NCBI RefSeq assembly: GCF_024138715.1
Contig: NZ_CP092074.1
Span: forward strand, 1,488,001-1,552,000
Source: Emticicia sp. 21SJ11W-3
GTDB taxonomy: Bacteria > Bacteroidota > Bacteroidia > Cytophagales > Spirosomataceae
DNA: 64,000 nucleotides
Reading direction: 5' to 3'
The translations under genes were made by a program, and so were the position numbers. Shown here in pieces: positions 32,954 through 42,309 of the stretch; positions within the stretch are counted from its first letter, which is position 1, and every line of letters starts with the position of its first letter. The notes beneath the pieces are model-generated. The model was not told the origin of the DNA. It searched no databases and worked only from the letters and a program-made list of their open reading frames with translations.

Positions 32954-34636
32954 TCAGCGTGCTACTTCTACAAACTTGCCGTCTTCATATTTAACGATGG
33001 GAACAATCTTGTTTTCATGAGAGCGATTGGTGTAATCAAAACCATCGAGCGTGTAGCCTTGGGTATAATCTATGGCGTCCAGATTAGCTCTGAAACGGCT
33101 TTTACCCATTCTTAGCATTCTACCATAAAACAGCACCATATCGTAACCCCAATAAGCGTAGTATGAAGGTGAAATATTCTGTGCATTAATAAACGCACTT
33201 CTGAAATTTTTGACTTCCTCTTTGTCGCGGTTTATATAATCTAACTGAATAAGAAATAACTCGCGGTTGAAAATACTTAGAGAAGATGATTCAAAATCAA
33301 ATGCAGAAGATGCCGCTACTACCGGCGCCGAAACTTTCTTTTTATCTAATGCACTGATTATTTTCGGGCCTAAAGTAGGGTCACTGCATGACACAAAGAT
33401 GTGATCAGCCTTTCTTTTGGTATCAATGTCGTCAATAGTGTTGAATCTCCTGATTGTAACAACGCTTAAACCTTTGGCAACGGCTTTGTCGCGGTATATA
33501 TAAGCAAATGTAGAGTCTTTGCGGGTGTTACCATAATAGATGCTGACAGAGCGCGCTGATTTCTCATTTACAACGTATTCAAGCGCTTTCTGCGACTGGG
33601 TTTCATAAGACGGAGACGCCAGAAATGCAGACTTATCATCGCTGACCAGCTGTAGATTATTTGAAAGTGGATGCACCTGAACTGCATCATTCGACTTCGC
33701 AAACGTGTTTACTATTTTGTTTACTTCCGGATATAGCGGCCCTATAATAACATCAACCTTGCCAAAACCTCTGTTTGCTACCAACTGATTCATTTGCTTG
33801 GCATCTTTCTCAATGTCAAAAGCAAATAAGTTCAGGTTGATTTGTTCAGAGGCTAGTTTTTCCTGAGCCAGTTTCATACCTGCATACAAATCATACACAT
33901 ACTGATTTGCCCTTGTTGCTTTGCTGGCATCAAATTCAAACAACCGGAAGGGCAGCATTACGGCTACGTTAATGGCATCAGAATCATCATTCTGCCTGGT
34001 TTTTTTCGGCGAATTACTCCCAGCGTTTCTCTGGCTAAACTGATTGGTAAGCCTGTCTGACAGTTCCAGGTCATCGCGGGTTGCATTTTTACTTCTCTGT
34101 ATCGCATCAATAATCAGTTGTGCCAGCACCGGGTTATCCGGCGACTTTTGATACAACTGCTTTAACTGGCTTAAATCTTTTATCTTGCTCAGATACGCAT
34201 ACTCCATGTTCTCGATAGAGGTTCTCCAAGACTTTGATGTAACCCGGCTTAAAGCCTGCAGGGCTTCGTCGGGTTTATTTTCGGCAAAAGCAACATTGCC
34301 ATAAAGATAGTAGGCGTCGTCTATTTCGCTCCAGCCCGGAAAACGCTCCAGAAGCTGTCTCAACATAATACGTGCATCATAGTACTTGTTCAGCTTATAA
34401 GAAGAAGAAGCAAAATAATAATGTGCGTAGGGCGAAACCGCGTTATTGTATTTTTTATTGGTCAGAGGGGCAAGTAAATCTCTTGCTTCGTTAAATTTCT
34501 GGTCGGCATATAGTTGCACAGCTTTTTTATATCTCAACAAATAATCTTTCTCATTCAGATTGGCCTGTTGTTGAGCTATGGCAGAATATGATAGGAATAA
34601 AAAAATGAAGAAATTTTTTGTCCTTCTCATAGGCAT
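32954..34636 (-). CDS. TPR plus periplasmic-binding-protein-fold exported protein (LpoA-like layout)
   Basis: 560 residues. A signal peptide (TKNFFIFLFLSYSAIAQ) precedes about 180 residues of TPR-like helices (KAVQLYADQKFNEARDLLAPL, YYFASSSYKLNKYYDARIML: cut as tetratricopeptide pairs). After a polar linker (about 195-220) a type-I periplasmic-binding fold begins at INVAVMLPF, with VDVIIGPLYPEVNKI, VSIYYGNTRKDSTFAY and PVVAASSAFDFE as its strands. TPR followed by this fold is the layout of E. coli LpoA, the outer-membrane activator of PBP1A, though sequence likeness cannot be judged by eye. The alternative is a solute-binding protein. It follows yidC by 67 bases on the same strand. Start could also be the second Met at 34630. 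Confidence 0.75.
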   Translation of the reverse strand: MPMRRTKNFFIFLFLSYSAIAQQQANLNEKDYLLRYKKAVQLYADQKFNEARDLLAPLTNKKYNNAVSPYAHYYFASSSYKLNKYYDARIMLRQLLERFPGWSEIDDAYYLYGNVAFAENKPDEALQALSRVTSKSWRTSIENMEYAYLSKIKDLSQLKQLYQKSPDNPVLAQLIIDAIQRSKNATRDDLELSDRLTNQFSQRNAGSNSPKKTRQNDDSDAINVAVMLPFRLFEFDASKATRANQYVYDLYAGMKLAQEKLASEQINLNLFAFDIEKDAKQMNQLVANRGFGKVDVIIGPLYPEVNKIVNTFAKSNDAVQVHPLSNNLQLVSDDKSAFLASPSYETQSQKALEYVVNEKSARSVSIYYGNTRKDSTFAYIYRDKAVAKGLSVVTIRRFNTIDDIDTKRKADHIFVSCSDPTLGPKIISALDKKKVSAPVVAASSAFDFESSSLSIFNRELFLIQLDYINRDKEEVKNFRSAFINAQNISPSYYAYWGYDMVLFYGRMLRMGKSRFRANLDAIDYTQGYTLDGFDYTNRSHENKIVPIVKYEDGKFVEVAR

Positions 34637-34703
34637 TGTAATGGAGTTTATATGAAAGCGAGCGCAAAACCCTGTAAAGATGTTTTGCGCCCAGCTTTAA
34701 TTT

Positions 34704-36581
34704 TTATTTTTTACCCTGTTGTTTCTTTTTCAGCTCTTCCTGCTGTTTACGGGTTTCTTCGGCCATTTTTACCTGTTTTTCCATAAACTGGGCAAACTTG
34801 CCTTTCTTGGCACCTTGTGGGTTGGTCTGATACTTTATTTTATTATTCATCAGTATCTCCCGTATTTTATCTTCATCAACGAATCTGCGCACAATTTGTT
34901 GCTGCGCAATGGTAATAACGTTTGAAACAAGATAATAAAAACTTAGCGCTGCCGGAAAACTGTTCAGTACAAAGAAGAAAACAATCGGAAAAACATAGCT
35001 TAACTTCTTCATGTCAATTGGGCCAGGCTGGTCTGGGGTTATCTGGTTGTTGTAGTAAGTAAAAGCCAGACTGGAAACCGTCATTAGCACTACAAACAAA
35101 CTGATGTGATTACCAACAACAGGCAGGTTAGTTGCCCAGCTAATCGGGTAGTCGTAAGTTGAAAGGTCAGATGCCCAAAGGAAATTTTTCTGACGGAACA
35201 TAATCATATTCGGGAACAGGAAAAACACCGACATCAGAATAGGCATCTGCAAAAGCATAGGCACACAACCACTCAGCGGATTAACACCAACCTGCTGGTA
35301 TAGCTTCATTTGCTCTTGTTGCATTTTTACCTGGTCGTCACCTACTTTGGCGCGAATTTCGTTCAGTTCAGGTGCAAGAATTCTCATTTTTGCCGAACTC
35401 ACATAAGAACGATAAATAAGAGGGGTTAATACCAGCTTAATGGTTAATACAACCACAATGATTAGCAAACCATAGTTGCTTATCAGACTTTCTGCCAGAT
35501 TAAACAGCGGAACAAAAATGTAACGGTTAATGGGCTTCACAAAGTCGTATCCCAGATAAACGTTTCTATGAAAACCAGTGGCTACTGTTTTTACCAGATT
35601 ATAATCGTTCGGGCCGAAATAGAAACGGTAATTACCTTTGCCGGTCTTTAAATCTGACATTGGTATGTTAGCCTCAACTTCGGCTGTTTTTACAATATCA
35701 AGACTGGTTTCTGGTGTGGTTAATTTGAATTTCGGTGTTGCCAGCGGCTGATTCTTAGCTACAAAACCTGTAATAAAGTATTTTTGTTTGAACGAAAACC
35801 ACTGTATAGGGTCTACAATATTTAGTTCGTCGCTTTCAACTTTGTTTGAACCCAGGTCGTCAAAATCATCAGCTTTGGCATCCCAGTAGTTAATCTGGGC
35901 TGCTTTACGGTTTTCTGTGATGTCATGCTCAAGCACTTTCAGGTTGTCCTGCCAGTAAAAACGAACCGGCTGATTTTGAACAACGGCGTCAAGGCCTGTC
36001 AGATTAACGTCGTAGTCAACCGTATAGCCTGTACCTTTAATGGTATAAACCTGCTCAATAAATTGGTTTTCGGCCAATGCCAGTTTGAAAACTACTTTAG
36101 TTGAGTCTCCTGATTTAATAACTGCCGATTGATTATCTGAAGCATAGTAAAGCTTTTTTAAATCAATTTTACCTTTATTGGTTTGTACTTCCATGCTCAT
36201 AGTTGAGCTTTTGGAGTCAATCAGGGTTAAAGGCTTTTTATTGCCACTTTTAAAGTCGTCATAAGCCGAATACTTTTTAAGAACTACTTCTTTTACATTA
36301 CCACCCAGGGTGCTGAATGTAAACCGGGCATCTTCGTTTTCAACAACTATGTCGCGGCTGGTTCCGGTGGCGGCAGAAGCAAAGTCTCCGAAAGCGGCCT
36401 TCAATGCAGTTGTATCGGTGGTTTGCTGAGTATTCTTGGGTACAACCTTTGTAGCTTCTGCCGGAACCGCAGGTTTAGGTTCCTGCGGTGGTGGAGAAGG
36501 CATAAAATACGTATAGCCTGCCCACATGGCCAGCAACAACACAATACCAATTATCTGGTTTTTGTCTATTAATTTTTCCAT
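34704..36581 (-). CDS. yidC: Membrane protein insertase YidC
   Basis: 625 residues from the ATG at 36581, which begins MEKLIDKNQIIGIVLLLAMW; the 21 in-frame codons upstream are not needed. TM1 is residues 9-25, followed by a proline-rich linker and a periplasmic beta domain (about 70-340) as in Gram-negative YidC. The insertase core follows from about 360: LIIVVVLTIKLVLTPLIYRSY (core VLTPLIYRSY), the cytoplasmic hairpin, LSGCVPMLLQMPILMSVFF (core GCVPMLLQMP) and LSFYYLVSNVI near the C-terminus, then a Lys/Gln-rich tail. It inserts inner-membrane proteins with or without Sec. Located 125 bases after pyrG and before the LpoA-like gene on the same strand. Confidence 0.96.
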   Translation of the reverse strand: MEKLIDKNQIIGIVLLLAMWAGYTYFMPSPPPQEPKPAVPAEATKVVPKNTQQTTDTTALKAAFGDFASAATGTSRDIVVENEDARFTFSTLGGNVKEVVLKKYSAYDDFKSGNKKPLTLIDSKSSTMSMEVQTNKGKIDLKKLYYASDNQSAVIKSGDSTKVVFKLALAENQFIEQVYTIKGTGYTVDYDVNLTGLDAVVQNQPVRFYWQDNLKVLEHDITENRKAAQINYWDAKADDFDDLGSNKVESDELNIVDPIQWFSFKQKYFITGFVAKNQPLATPKFKLTTPETSLDIVKTAEVEANIPMSDLKTGKGNYRFYFGPNDYNLVKTVATGFHRNVYLGYDFVKPINRYIFVPLFNLAESLISNYGLLIIVVVLTIKLVLTPLIYRSYVSSAKMRILAPELNEIRAKVGDDQVKMQQEQMKLYQQVGVNPLSGCVPMLLQMPILMSVFFLFPNMIMFRQKNFLWASDLSTYDYPISWATNLPVVGNHISLFVVLMTVSSLAFTYYNNQITPDQPGPIDMKKLSYVFPIVFFFVLNSFPAALSFYYLVSNVITIAQQQIVRRFVDEDKIREILMNNKIKYQTNPQGAKKGKFAQFMEKQVKMAEETRKQQEELKKKQQGKK

Positions 36582-36706
36582 TAAAAATTTAAAATTCGTA
36601 AAAAATGCAATCGCAACTTTCAGATTGACGCACAAAAGTCGCAAAGAATCGTAATAAATCCTAATGATTAGGCACTCACTAAGGCGCTGGCGTTCAAAGA
36701 ATTAAT

Positions 36707-38356
36707 TTAGTTGAGCACCTGTTTTTTCTTCAAAGAATAATCAATTGCCGCTTTTACAAAATTAACAAAAAGCGGGTGCGGATTCATAACCGTACTTTTC
36801 AGCTCCGGGTGAAATTGCACACCAATAAAGTAAGGGTGGTTTGGCAATTCTACTATTTCAACCAGGCCGCTGTCCGGGTTAATGCCCGATATCACCATGC
36901 CTGCTGCTTCATAGTCTTTCTGGTATTTGCTGTTAAACTCCCAGCGATGGCGATGACGCTCGCTGATATTCGCCTTGCCATAAATTTTTCGTGCCAGTGT
37001 TTTTTCTTTCAATTTACAGGCATAAGCCCCCAAACGCATGGTACCACCTTTGTCGGTTACGTTTTTTTGTGCCTCCATCAGGTCAATCACAGGGAACAGG
37101 GTTTCAGGTGCCATTTCGGTTGAATGCGCCTCTTTCATGCCTATTACGTTTCTGGCAAATTCAATACAGGCCATTTGCATACCCAGGCAGATTCCGAAGA
37201 ATGGTATGTTGTTTTCTCTTACATATCTTACGGCCTCAATTTTACCTTCAATACCACGTTCGCCAAAGCCCGGGGCAACCAACACGCCATCAAGCCCGGC
37301 AAATTTCTGAGCAATGTTGTCTGTTGTCAGGCTTTCAGAGTGTATCCATTCTACCACTACCTTGCATTCATTGGCTGCGCCAGCATGTATAAACGACTCC
37401 GCTATTGACTTGTAAGCATCCTTTAATTCAACATATTTACCAATCAGGCCAATGGTTACCTGCTCAATCGGATTCTTGAAACGGCTCAGGAATTTCTTCC
37501 ACGCATCCATATCGGCATCCTGATCGTTATAGATGTCGAGCATATACAATACGCGCTGGTCAAGTTTTTCTTTCTGCATCAACAAGGGCACATCATAAAT
37601 CGTTTCAGCATCCATTGCCTCAATAACAGAATTCTGCTCAACGTTACAGAAAAGCGCAATTTTTCTTCTGATATCCTGCGGTAGCGGGTGTTCGGTTCTG
37701 CACACAATAATATCAGGCTGCACGCCAGACTCCTGCAGTTGTTTAACCGAGTGCTGGGTTGGTTTGGTTTTAAGCTCACCAGCCGACTGCAGATAGGGTA
37801 CCAGTGTAAGATGAATTACAAGCAGGTTGTCTTCTCCTAAATCCCATTTCAACTGGCGAACAGCCTCTACATAGGGTAAAGATTCGATATCACCCACACA
37901 GCCGCCCAGCTCGGTAATAATAATGTCAAAATTGCCGGTTTCGCCTAGTTGCAGAATGTTTCTTTTGATTTCGTCTGTAATGTGTGGAATCACCTGTACG
38001 GTTTTACCCAGATAATTACCTTTCCGCTCTTTCATAATTACATTATAATAGATGCGGCCGGTAGTTACGTTGTTAGCCTGAGAAGTAGGCACATTCAGGT
38101 AACGCTCATAGTGGCCCAGGTCAAGGTCTGTTTCGGCGCCATCGTCTGTAACATAGCATTCGCCATGCTCATACGGATTCAGCGTGCCGGGGTCGACATT
38201 GATATACGGATCAAATTTCTGGATGGTTACTGATAAGCCTCTGGCTTGTAGTAGTTTGGCTAAGGAAGAGGCAATAATGCCTTTACCGAGTGATGAAGTT
38301 ACACCGCCAGTAACGAAAATATACTTCGGATTTCGGGGTTGCCCGTTCATTGACAT
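36707..38356 (-). CDS. pyrG: CTP synthase
   Basis: 549 residues. The synthetase domain starts KYIFVTGGVTSSLGKG (P-loop, residues 17-26), then QKFDPYINVDPGTL and EHGECYVTDDGAE. The C-terminal glutaminase domain carries the nucleophile C390 in FGICLGMQ and the His/Glu pair in GVQFHPELKS. It aminates UTP to CTP with glutamine and ATP in the cytoplasm. A start two codons later (M3) is possible. A TACCTTTG -7 element lies just upstream. First gene of a likely pyrG-yidC-LpoA-like transcript on the minus strand. Confidence 0.97.
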   Translation of the reverse strand: MSMNGQPRNPKYIFVTGGVTSSLGKGIIASSLAKLLQARGLSVTIQKFDPYINVDPGTLNPYEHGECYVTDDGAETDLDLGHYERYLNVPTSQANNVTTGRIYYNVIMKERKGNYLGKTVQVIPHITDEIKRNILQLGETGNFDIIITELGGCVGDIESLPYVEAVRQLKWDLGEDNLLVIHLTLVPYLQSAGELKTKPTQHSVKQLQESGVQPDIIVCRTEHPLPQDIRRKIALFCNVEQNSVIEAMDAETIYDVPLLMQKEKLDQRVLYMLDIYNDQDADMDAWKKFLSRFKNPIEQVTIGLIGKYVELKDAYKSIAESFIHAGAANECKVVVEWIHSESLTTDNIAQKFAGLDGVLVAPGFGERGIEGKIEAVRYVRENNIPFFGICLGMQMACIEFARNVIGMKEAHSTEMAPETLFPVIDLMEAQKNVTDKGGTMRLGAYACKLKEKTLARKIYGKANISERHRHRWEFNSKYQKDYEAAGMVISGINPDSGLVEIVELPNHPYFIGVQFHPELKSTVMNPHPLFVNFVKAAIDYSLKKKQVLN

Positions 38357-38385
38357 GTGGTCTAAATATCTTTGATTACGGGATA

Positions 38386-38393
38386 CAAAGGTA
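38386..38393 (-). promoter_or_regulatory. -7 element for pyrG
   Basis: The plus strand CAAAGGTA reads TACCTTTG on the minus strand, the same box as at purM. RNA would start near 38379, about 23 nt before the ATG. No TTTG -33 partner was found. Confidence 0.55.
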
Positions 38394-38635
38394 CGCTTTT
38401 TTGCTGAACTCTTTTGGTTAAAATTTGATAAGTTTTAGTTTTTTATTTTATCTGTTTGATTGTCAGTAGCTTAGAAGGATCCCCGATTGCCAATGTGTTT
38501 TTAGACAAATGATTTGTTTTGCTGCTTCATACAATTTTTTTTGGTTATTTAACAGGCTCTGCTTAAACTTTTCTGATGGATTTAAACCGGTTGGTATTTA
38601 TAAAACGGAATCTGGAATAAGTTGTGCTTTTTATA

Positions 38636-38643
38636 TACATTTG
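38636..38643 (+). promoter_or_regulatory. -7 element for the 5'-nucleotidase gene
   Basis: TACATTTG matches TAnnTTTG; the leader to the ATG at 38732 would be about 80 nt. No well-placed TTTG -33 element. Confidence 0.45.
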
Positions 38644-38731
38644 CTAAGCTGATTTGATACACTTTCATGTATGGAATGGCATTTAAAACAATTGTCTGAA
38701 CCTTTTTGATTGACTGACTAAAACTACTACC

Positions 38732-40264
38732 ATGAAAAGAATTATCCTTTTTCTGAGCATAGCGCTCATTATGTTTTCATGCCATACATCGCGTTTAACT
38801 GGTTCCAGACAGGGCGAAGTGGCTGTTACATTTCTGCATCTGAACGATGTATATGAGATTTCGCCGCTTGACAATGGCAGAATAGGCGGCTTAGCCCGTG
38901 TAGCTACTGTACGGCAGGAACTGCTAAAAGAGAACCCGAATACGATTACTGTTCTTTCCGGCGATTTCCTGAGCCCTTCTGTTACTGGTACGCTCAGATA
39001 CGAAGGTAAAGGTATTAAAGGCAGACAAATGGTAGATGTTATGAATGCCGTTGGGTTTGACTGGGTATGCTTTGGTAACCATGAGTTTGACCTGGACCAG
39101 AAAGATTTACAGGAACGCATTAATGAGTCTGGGTTTGAGTGGCTCAATACCAATGCCCTGGAGCAAATTAATGGCAAACTTGAGCCTTTTGGTAAAGTAG
39201 TAAAAGGGGTAAAGGTGCCTTTTGCCAAAACCAGAATTTTTAGTTTTAAAAATGCAAAAGGTGATGAGGTAAAAATGGGGATGTTTGGTATTGTGTTGCC
39301 CTCAAACCCGAAAGAGTATGTTTATTACGATGATTTCTTCGAGGCGGCAAAGAAAGCGTATGAGGAGCTGAAGCCCCAATGCGATTTTGTGGTTGGCCTT
39401 ACGCACATTAATAAAGTAGATGATATCAGGCTGGCTGGTATGTTGCCCGATGTAAAACTGATTATGGGTGGCCATGACCATGACAACATGATTGAAAAAA
39501 TAGGAAACGTGATTATGGCTAAGGCCGATGCTAACGCCAAGACCGCATACATACACCGGATTGTCTTTAATAAAGCCACAGGAAAAGCCTCAGTTAAATC
39601 TGAATTAAGAAAAATTGATAATCAGATTCCTGATGAACCCACCACAGCTGCAGTTGTGAAAAAATGGGAAGACATTGCCGATGCCAGCTTTAAAGCCATT
39701 GGAATTAATAAAAATGAAGTAATTGCTGATTTGAAAGAGCCGCTTGATGGTCATGAGTCTACTGTCCGTAATCAACAGGCGCCTATGGGCAATATGATAG
39801 CCAGAGCCATGACAGCCGCCACACCTGGAACAACCGATTGTGCGTTTTTTAATGGTGGGTCTATCAGAATAGACGATGTGGTGTCTGGCAGAATAACCCA
39901 GCTGGATGTACTCAGAATTTTGCCTTTTGGGGGTAAAGTGATAGAAATAAAGATGAGAGGGCGTTTGCTGGAACAGATTTTAGAAACGGGTCTGAAAAAC
40001 AAAGGCAGTGGCGGGTATCTGCAATGGGACAGAATTAACTACGATGCCTCTAAAAACGATTGGCGCATCAACGGGAAACCCCTGGATGTGAATCAGGAAT
40101 ACACAGTGGTAACAAACGATTTCCTGCTTACGGGCAAAGAGAGAAACCTTGATTTTTTTGTGAGAACCAACCCCGATATTATTTCAGTGAATGATACATT
40201 TCCTGAAAACGATGTTCGAAATGATATCAGAAAAGCAGTAATTGCTTATCTGAAAAAAAACTGA
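38732..40264 (+). CDS. 5'-nucleotidase / metallophosphoesterase lipoprotein
   Basis: 510 residues. MKRIILFLSIALIMFSC is a lipoprotein-type signal with C17. The metallophosphatase domain shows FLHLNDVYE, LSGDFLSP, CFGNHEFD and MGGHDHDN, the di-metal ligands. The C-terminal 5'-nucleotidase domain follows from about residue 320, with FFNGGSIR and LPFGGKVIEIKMRG as its substrate-stacking and linker parts. UshA-type enzymes strip phosphate from nucleotides, and sometimes split UDP-sugars, outside the inner membrane; this gives the cell phosphate and nucleosides. The LVIVD genes begin 79 bases downstream on the same strand and may be co-transcribed. Confidence 0.92.
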   Translation: MKRIILFLSIALIMFSCHTSRLTGSRQGEVAVTFLHLNDVYEISPLDNGRIGGLARVATVRQELLKENPNTITVLSGDFLSPSVTGTLRYEGKGIKGRQMVDVMNAVGFDWVCFGNHEFDLDQKDLQERINESGFEWLNTNALEQINGKLEPFGKVVKGVKVPFAKTRIFSFKNAKGDEVKMGMFGIVLPSNPKEYVYYDDFFEAAKKAYEELKPQCDFVVGLTHINKVDDIRLAGMLPDVKLIMGGHDHDNMIEKIGNVIMAKADANAKTAYIHRIVFNKATGKASVKSELRKIDNQIPDEPTTAAVVKKWEDIADASFKAIGINKNEVIADLKEPLDGHESTVRNQQAPMGNMIARAMTAATPGTTDCAFFNGGSIRIDDVVSGRITQLDVLRILPFGGKVIEIKMRGRLLEQILETGLKNKGSGGYLQWDRINYDASKNDWRINGKPLDVNQEYTVVTNDFLLTGKERNLDFFVRTNPDIISVNDTFPENDVRNDIRKAVIAYLKKN

Positions 40265-40343
40265 ATAACTTTTACAACCTTTCCTAAGCTGTGGCTGTCA
40301 TGGCCTTAAAGGCTCATGAAACCATCCTGAAAACCAGATTTTT

Positions 40344-40865
40344 ATGAAAAAACTATACCTGCTGTTTGTCATGGCTCTGGCAAGCGGCTGTGTTCCACAC
40401 CTGGATGATGAAAACACAAATAAAAAAGTAATGGGTTATAAACCTGTTTACATTGATAATGCATCAGCCAGAAAAATTGAAGTCCAAAAGGCCAGAAGTT
40501 TGTCTCATCCAGGCAAAATTTACATAAAAGGTAATTATCTGTACGTGGGCGAAGCCGGTGAGGGTATCCATATCTTTGACAACACAGACAAGGCCAGTCC
40601 AAAACCTGTGGCGTTTATTTCTATACCTGTCAATAAAGATATTTCTATTAAGGGCAATATACTTTATGCAGATAATGCAGACGATTTGGTAACCATAGAT
40701 ATTTCAGATTTGCAGAAAATTAAAGTTCTGAAACGCATTGAAAAAGCTTTTCCTTTTCCTTCTTTTCCGAACGAAACAGGTTGGTTTGAGTGTGTGAATC
40801 CTAATAAAGGCTATGTAAAAGGCTGGGAATACGTAGAATTATCGAACCCTAAATGCCGACGGTAA
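40344..40865 (+). CDS. LVIVD-repeat lipoprotein, short
   Basis: 173 residues. The signal peptide ends MALASGC (C16). The mature part holds beta-strand repeats of the LVIVD kind: KIYIKGNYLYVGEAGEGIHIFD, SIKGNILYADNADDLVTIDIS (shown by cores YLYVGEAGEGIHIFD and LYADNADDLVTIDIS), with at most two to three blades. The C-terminal WFECVNPNKGYVKGWE...NPKCRR has two cysteines and recurs in related proteins. It is too short for a whole propeller, so it may pair with the next protein. The function of LVIVD lipoproteins is not known; they are surface or periplasmic. The next gene starts 2 bases after the stop. Confidence 0.75.
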   Translation: MKKLYLLFVMALASGCVPHLDDENTNKKVMGYKPVYIDNASARKIEVQKARSLSHPGKIYIKGNYLYVGEAGEGIHIFDNTDKASPKPVAFISIPVNKDISIKGNILYADNADDLVTIDISDLQKIKVLKRIEKAFPFPSFPNETGWFECVNPNKGYVKGWEYVELSNPKCRR

Positions 40866-40867
40866 CC

Positions 40868-41608
40868 ATGAATAAAATTATTTACCTTTTTATGCTTACG
40901 GCATTTATGTATGCCTGTAAGGGTGATTCAATGTCAACAGGCCCCGAAACAGTTGGCAAAGGCGGGTCAACAGCCCGTTTTACCATTGCAAAAGACTATT
41001 TATATACGGTTGATAATCAATCTCTAAGGGTATTTGGTCTCACAAACCCTGCCGACCCTGTTTTTATCCGGAAAATCAACCTTTATACAGTGGTAGAAAC
41101 CATTTTTCCGCTGGGCGAGTACCTGTTTATAGGTACCCAGACAGGTATGGTTATTTTCAGCATTCAGGACCCGCAAAACCCTTTGAAGGTCTCTGTTTAT
41201 GCGCATATTGCGGCCTGTGACCCTGTTGTAGTGGAAGGCGATTATGCTTTTGTAACGCTGCGTAGCGGAACCAACTGCAACCGTGGGGTAAATATGCTTG
41301 ATGTGATAGACATAAAAAAAATGAACAGCCCCCAACTGATTAGCAGTTATCCGATGCAAAGCCCGCATGGCCTTGGTGTAGACGGCAACCTTCTTTTTGT
41401 AACCGAAGGCGAAAACGGACTTAAAGTATTTGATAAGTCAAACCCCAAAGAATTGAAGTTAATTAAGCATTTCCAGGAGTTTTCAGCGTATGACGTAATA
41501 CCCGATAACAACGTGCTTATAGTAACCGGAAGACAGGGGATTTATCAATATAGCTATACCGACCAGCAAGAACTGAAACTGCTAAGTGTAATCAGAACAG
41601 AATCATGA
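40868..41608 (+). CDS. LVIVD-repeat lipoprotein, long
   Basis: 246 residues from the ATG at 40868; a longer in-frame start at 40853 would overlap the previous gene. The signal ends MLTAFMYAC (C17). At least four LVIVD-type blades are visible: YLYTVDNQSLRVFGLTNPADP, YLFIGTQTGMVIFSIQDPQNP, YAFVTLRSG...LDVIDIKKMNSP and LLFVTEGENGLKVFDKSNPKE (each cut here to its core), the repeat that builds a beta-propeller. Probably displayed on an outer membrane face. Its TGA overlaps the ATG of the next gene (ATGA), so the two are translationally coupled. Role unknown. Confidence 0.8.
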   Translation: MNKIIYLFMLTAFMYACKGDSMSTGPETVGKGGSTARFTIAKDYLYTVDNQSLRVFGLTNPADPVFIRKINLYTVVETIFPLGEYLFIGTQTGMVIFSIQDPQNPLKVSVYAHIAACDPVVVEGDYAFVTLRSGTNCNRGVNMLDVIDIKKMNSPQLISSYPMQSPHGLGVDGNLLFVTEGENGLKVFDKSNPKELKLIKHFQEFSAYDVIPDNNVLIVTGRQGIYQYSYTDQQELKLLSVIRTES

Positions 41609-42309
41609 AACAATTTATACTCATTTTGCTCGCGAATATGTTTTTTCTGAATCTGTCTTTGGCACAGGATTCACTTCAAAAGAAACATTTAATTGTAAAG
41701 TTTGCTCCACTGGCTATGTTTGATGTCGACAACACGTTTCAGATGGCCGCCGAACATAATTTGAGTGGCAAACACTGGACACTTTCTGAAGAATTTGGTT
41801 ATGGCACAGGTAAAGCTAATTTATGGGGCAACAGCTTTAATAGCTCTAAAAGCGATTTTCGCGAGAATTTCAGAGCCAAAATTGAAGCAAGAAAATATAA
41901 AGAGGCATTTACCGGAAGGTACGCCGCCTACGAACTTTTTTATAAGCAGATAAATGACCGTTACAGTAAAAACGTTGCAAGAGAATGCGAAAACGGCGCT
42001 TGTAATTATTACGAAACCGTCAGTTATCCGGTTAATAAGTTTGTGGTGGGTTTAACGGCCAAAATAGGTTATCAGTTAAGAATACGTGATGAATTCAAAA
42101 AAAACACCAAATTTGTATTTGATTTTTATGTGGGCGCCGGAATAAGAAGAATCATCATCAATCATCATGACAATAGTGGGCCGGGTGAAGACTACTGGAA
42201 TTATGGAAGAACAAGCTTGTTTGATAACTCAGGGCTTGGCTACAAAGATGCACGGTTCAATATCCCGCATCTGGCGCTGGGTTTCAAGCTGGGGTATATT
42301 ATTTTCTAA
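41605..42309 (+). CDS. Outer-membrane beta-barrel-like protein (DUF3575-like)
   Basis: 234 residues. Signal peptide QFILILLANMFFLNLSLAQ. The rest is alternating short strands rich in aromatic residues: LIVKFAPLAMFD, FQMAAEHNLSGKHWTLSEEFGYG (core WTLSEEFGYG), YAAYELFYKQ, FVVGLTAKIGYQLRI, FVFDFYVGAGIRR and the C-terminal LALGFKLGYIIF ending in phenylalanine, the usual barrel signature. Bacteroidota DUF3575 proteins share this plan. The start overlaps the stop of the LVIVD gene; the end overlaps the likely start of porQ by 62 bases. Likely an outer-membrane partner of the LVIVD lipoproteins. Function unknown. Confidence 0.7.
   Translation: MKQFILILLANMFFLNLSLAQDSLQKKHLIVKFAPLAMFDVDNTFQMAAEHNLSGKHWTLSEEFGYGTGKANLWGNSFNSSKSDFRENFRAKIEARKYKEAFTGRYAAYELFYKQINDRYSKNVARECENGACNYYETVSYPVNKFVVGLTAKIGYQLRIRDEFKKNTKFVFDFYVGAGIRRIIINHHDNSGPGEDYWNYGRTSLFDNSGLGYKDARFNIPHLALGFKLGYIIF

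Larger units (their letters stand above)
38357..38731. other. 375-base divergent promoter region
   Basis: Spacer between divergent pyrG and the 5'-nucleotidase gene, with one TAnnTTTG box for each side (38386-38393 minus; 38636-38643 plus). The middle is AT-rich with nothing else recognised. Confidence 0.5.
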
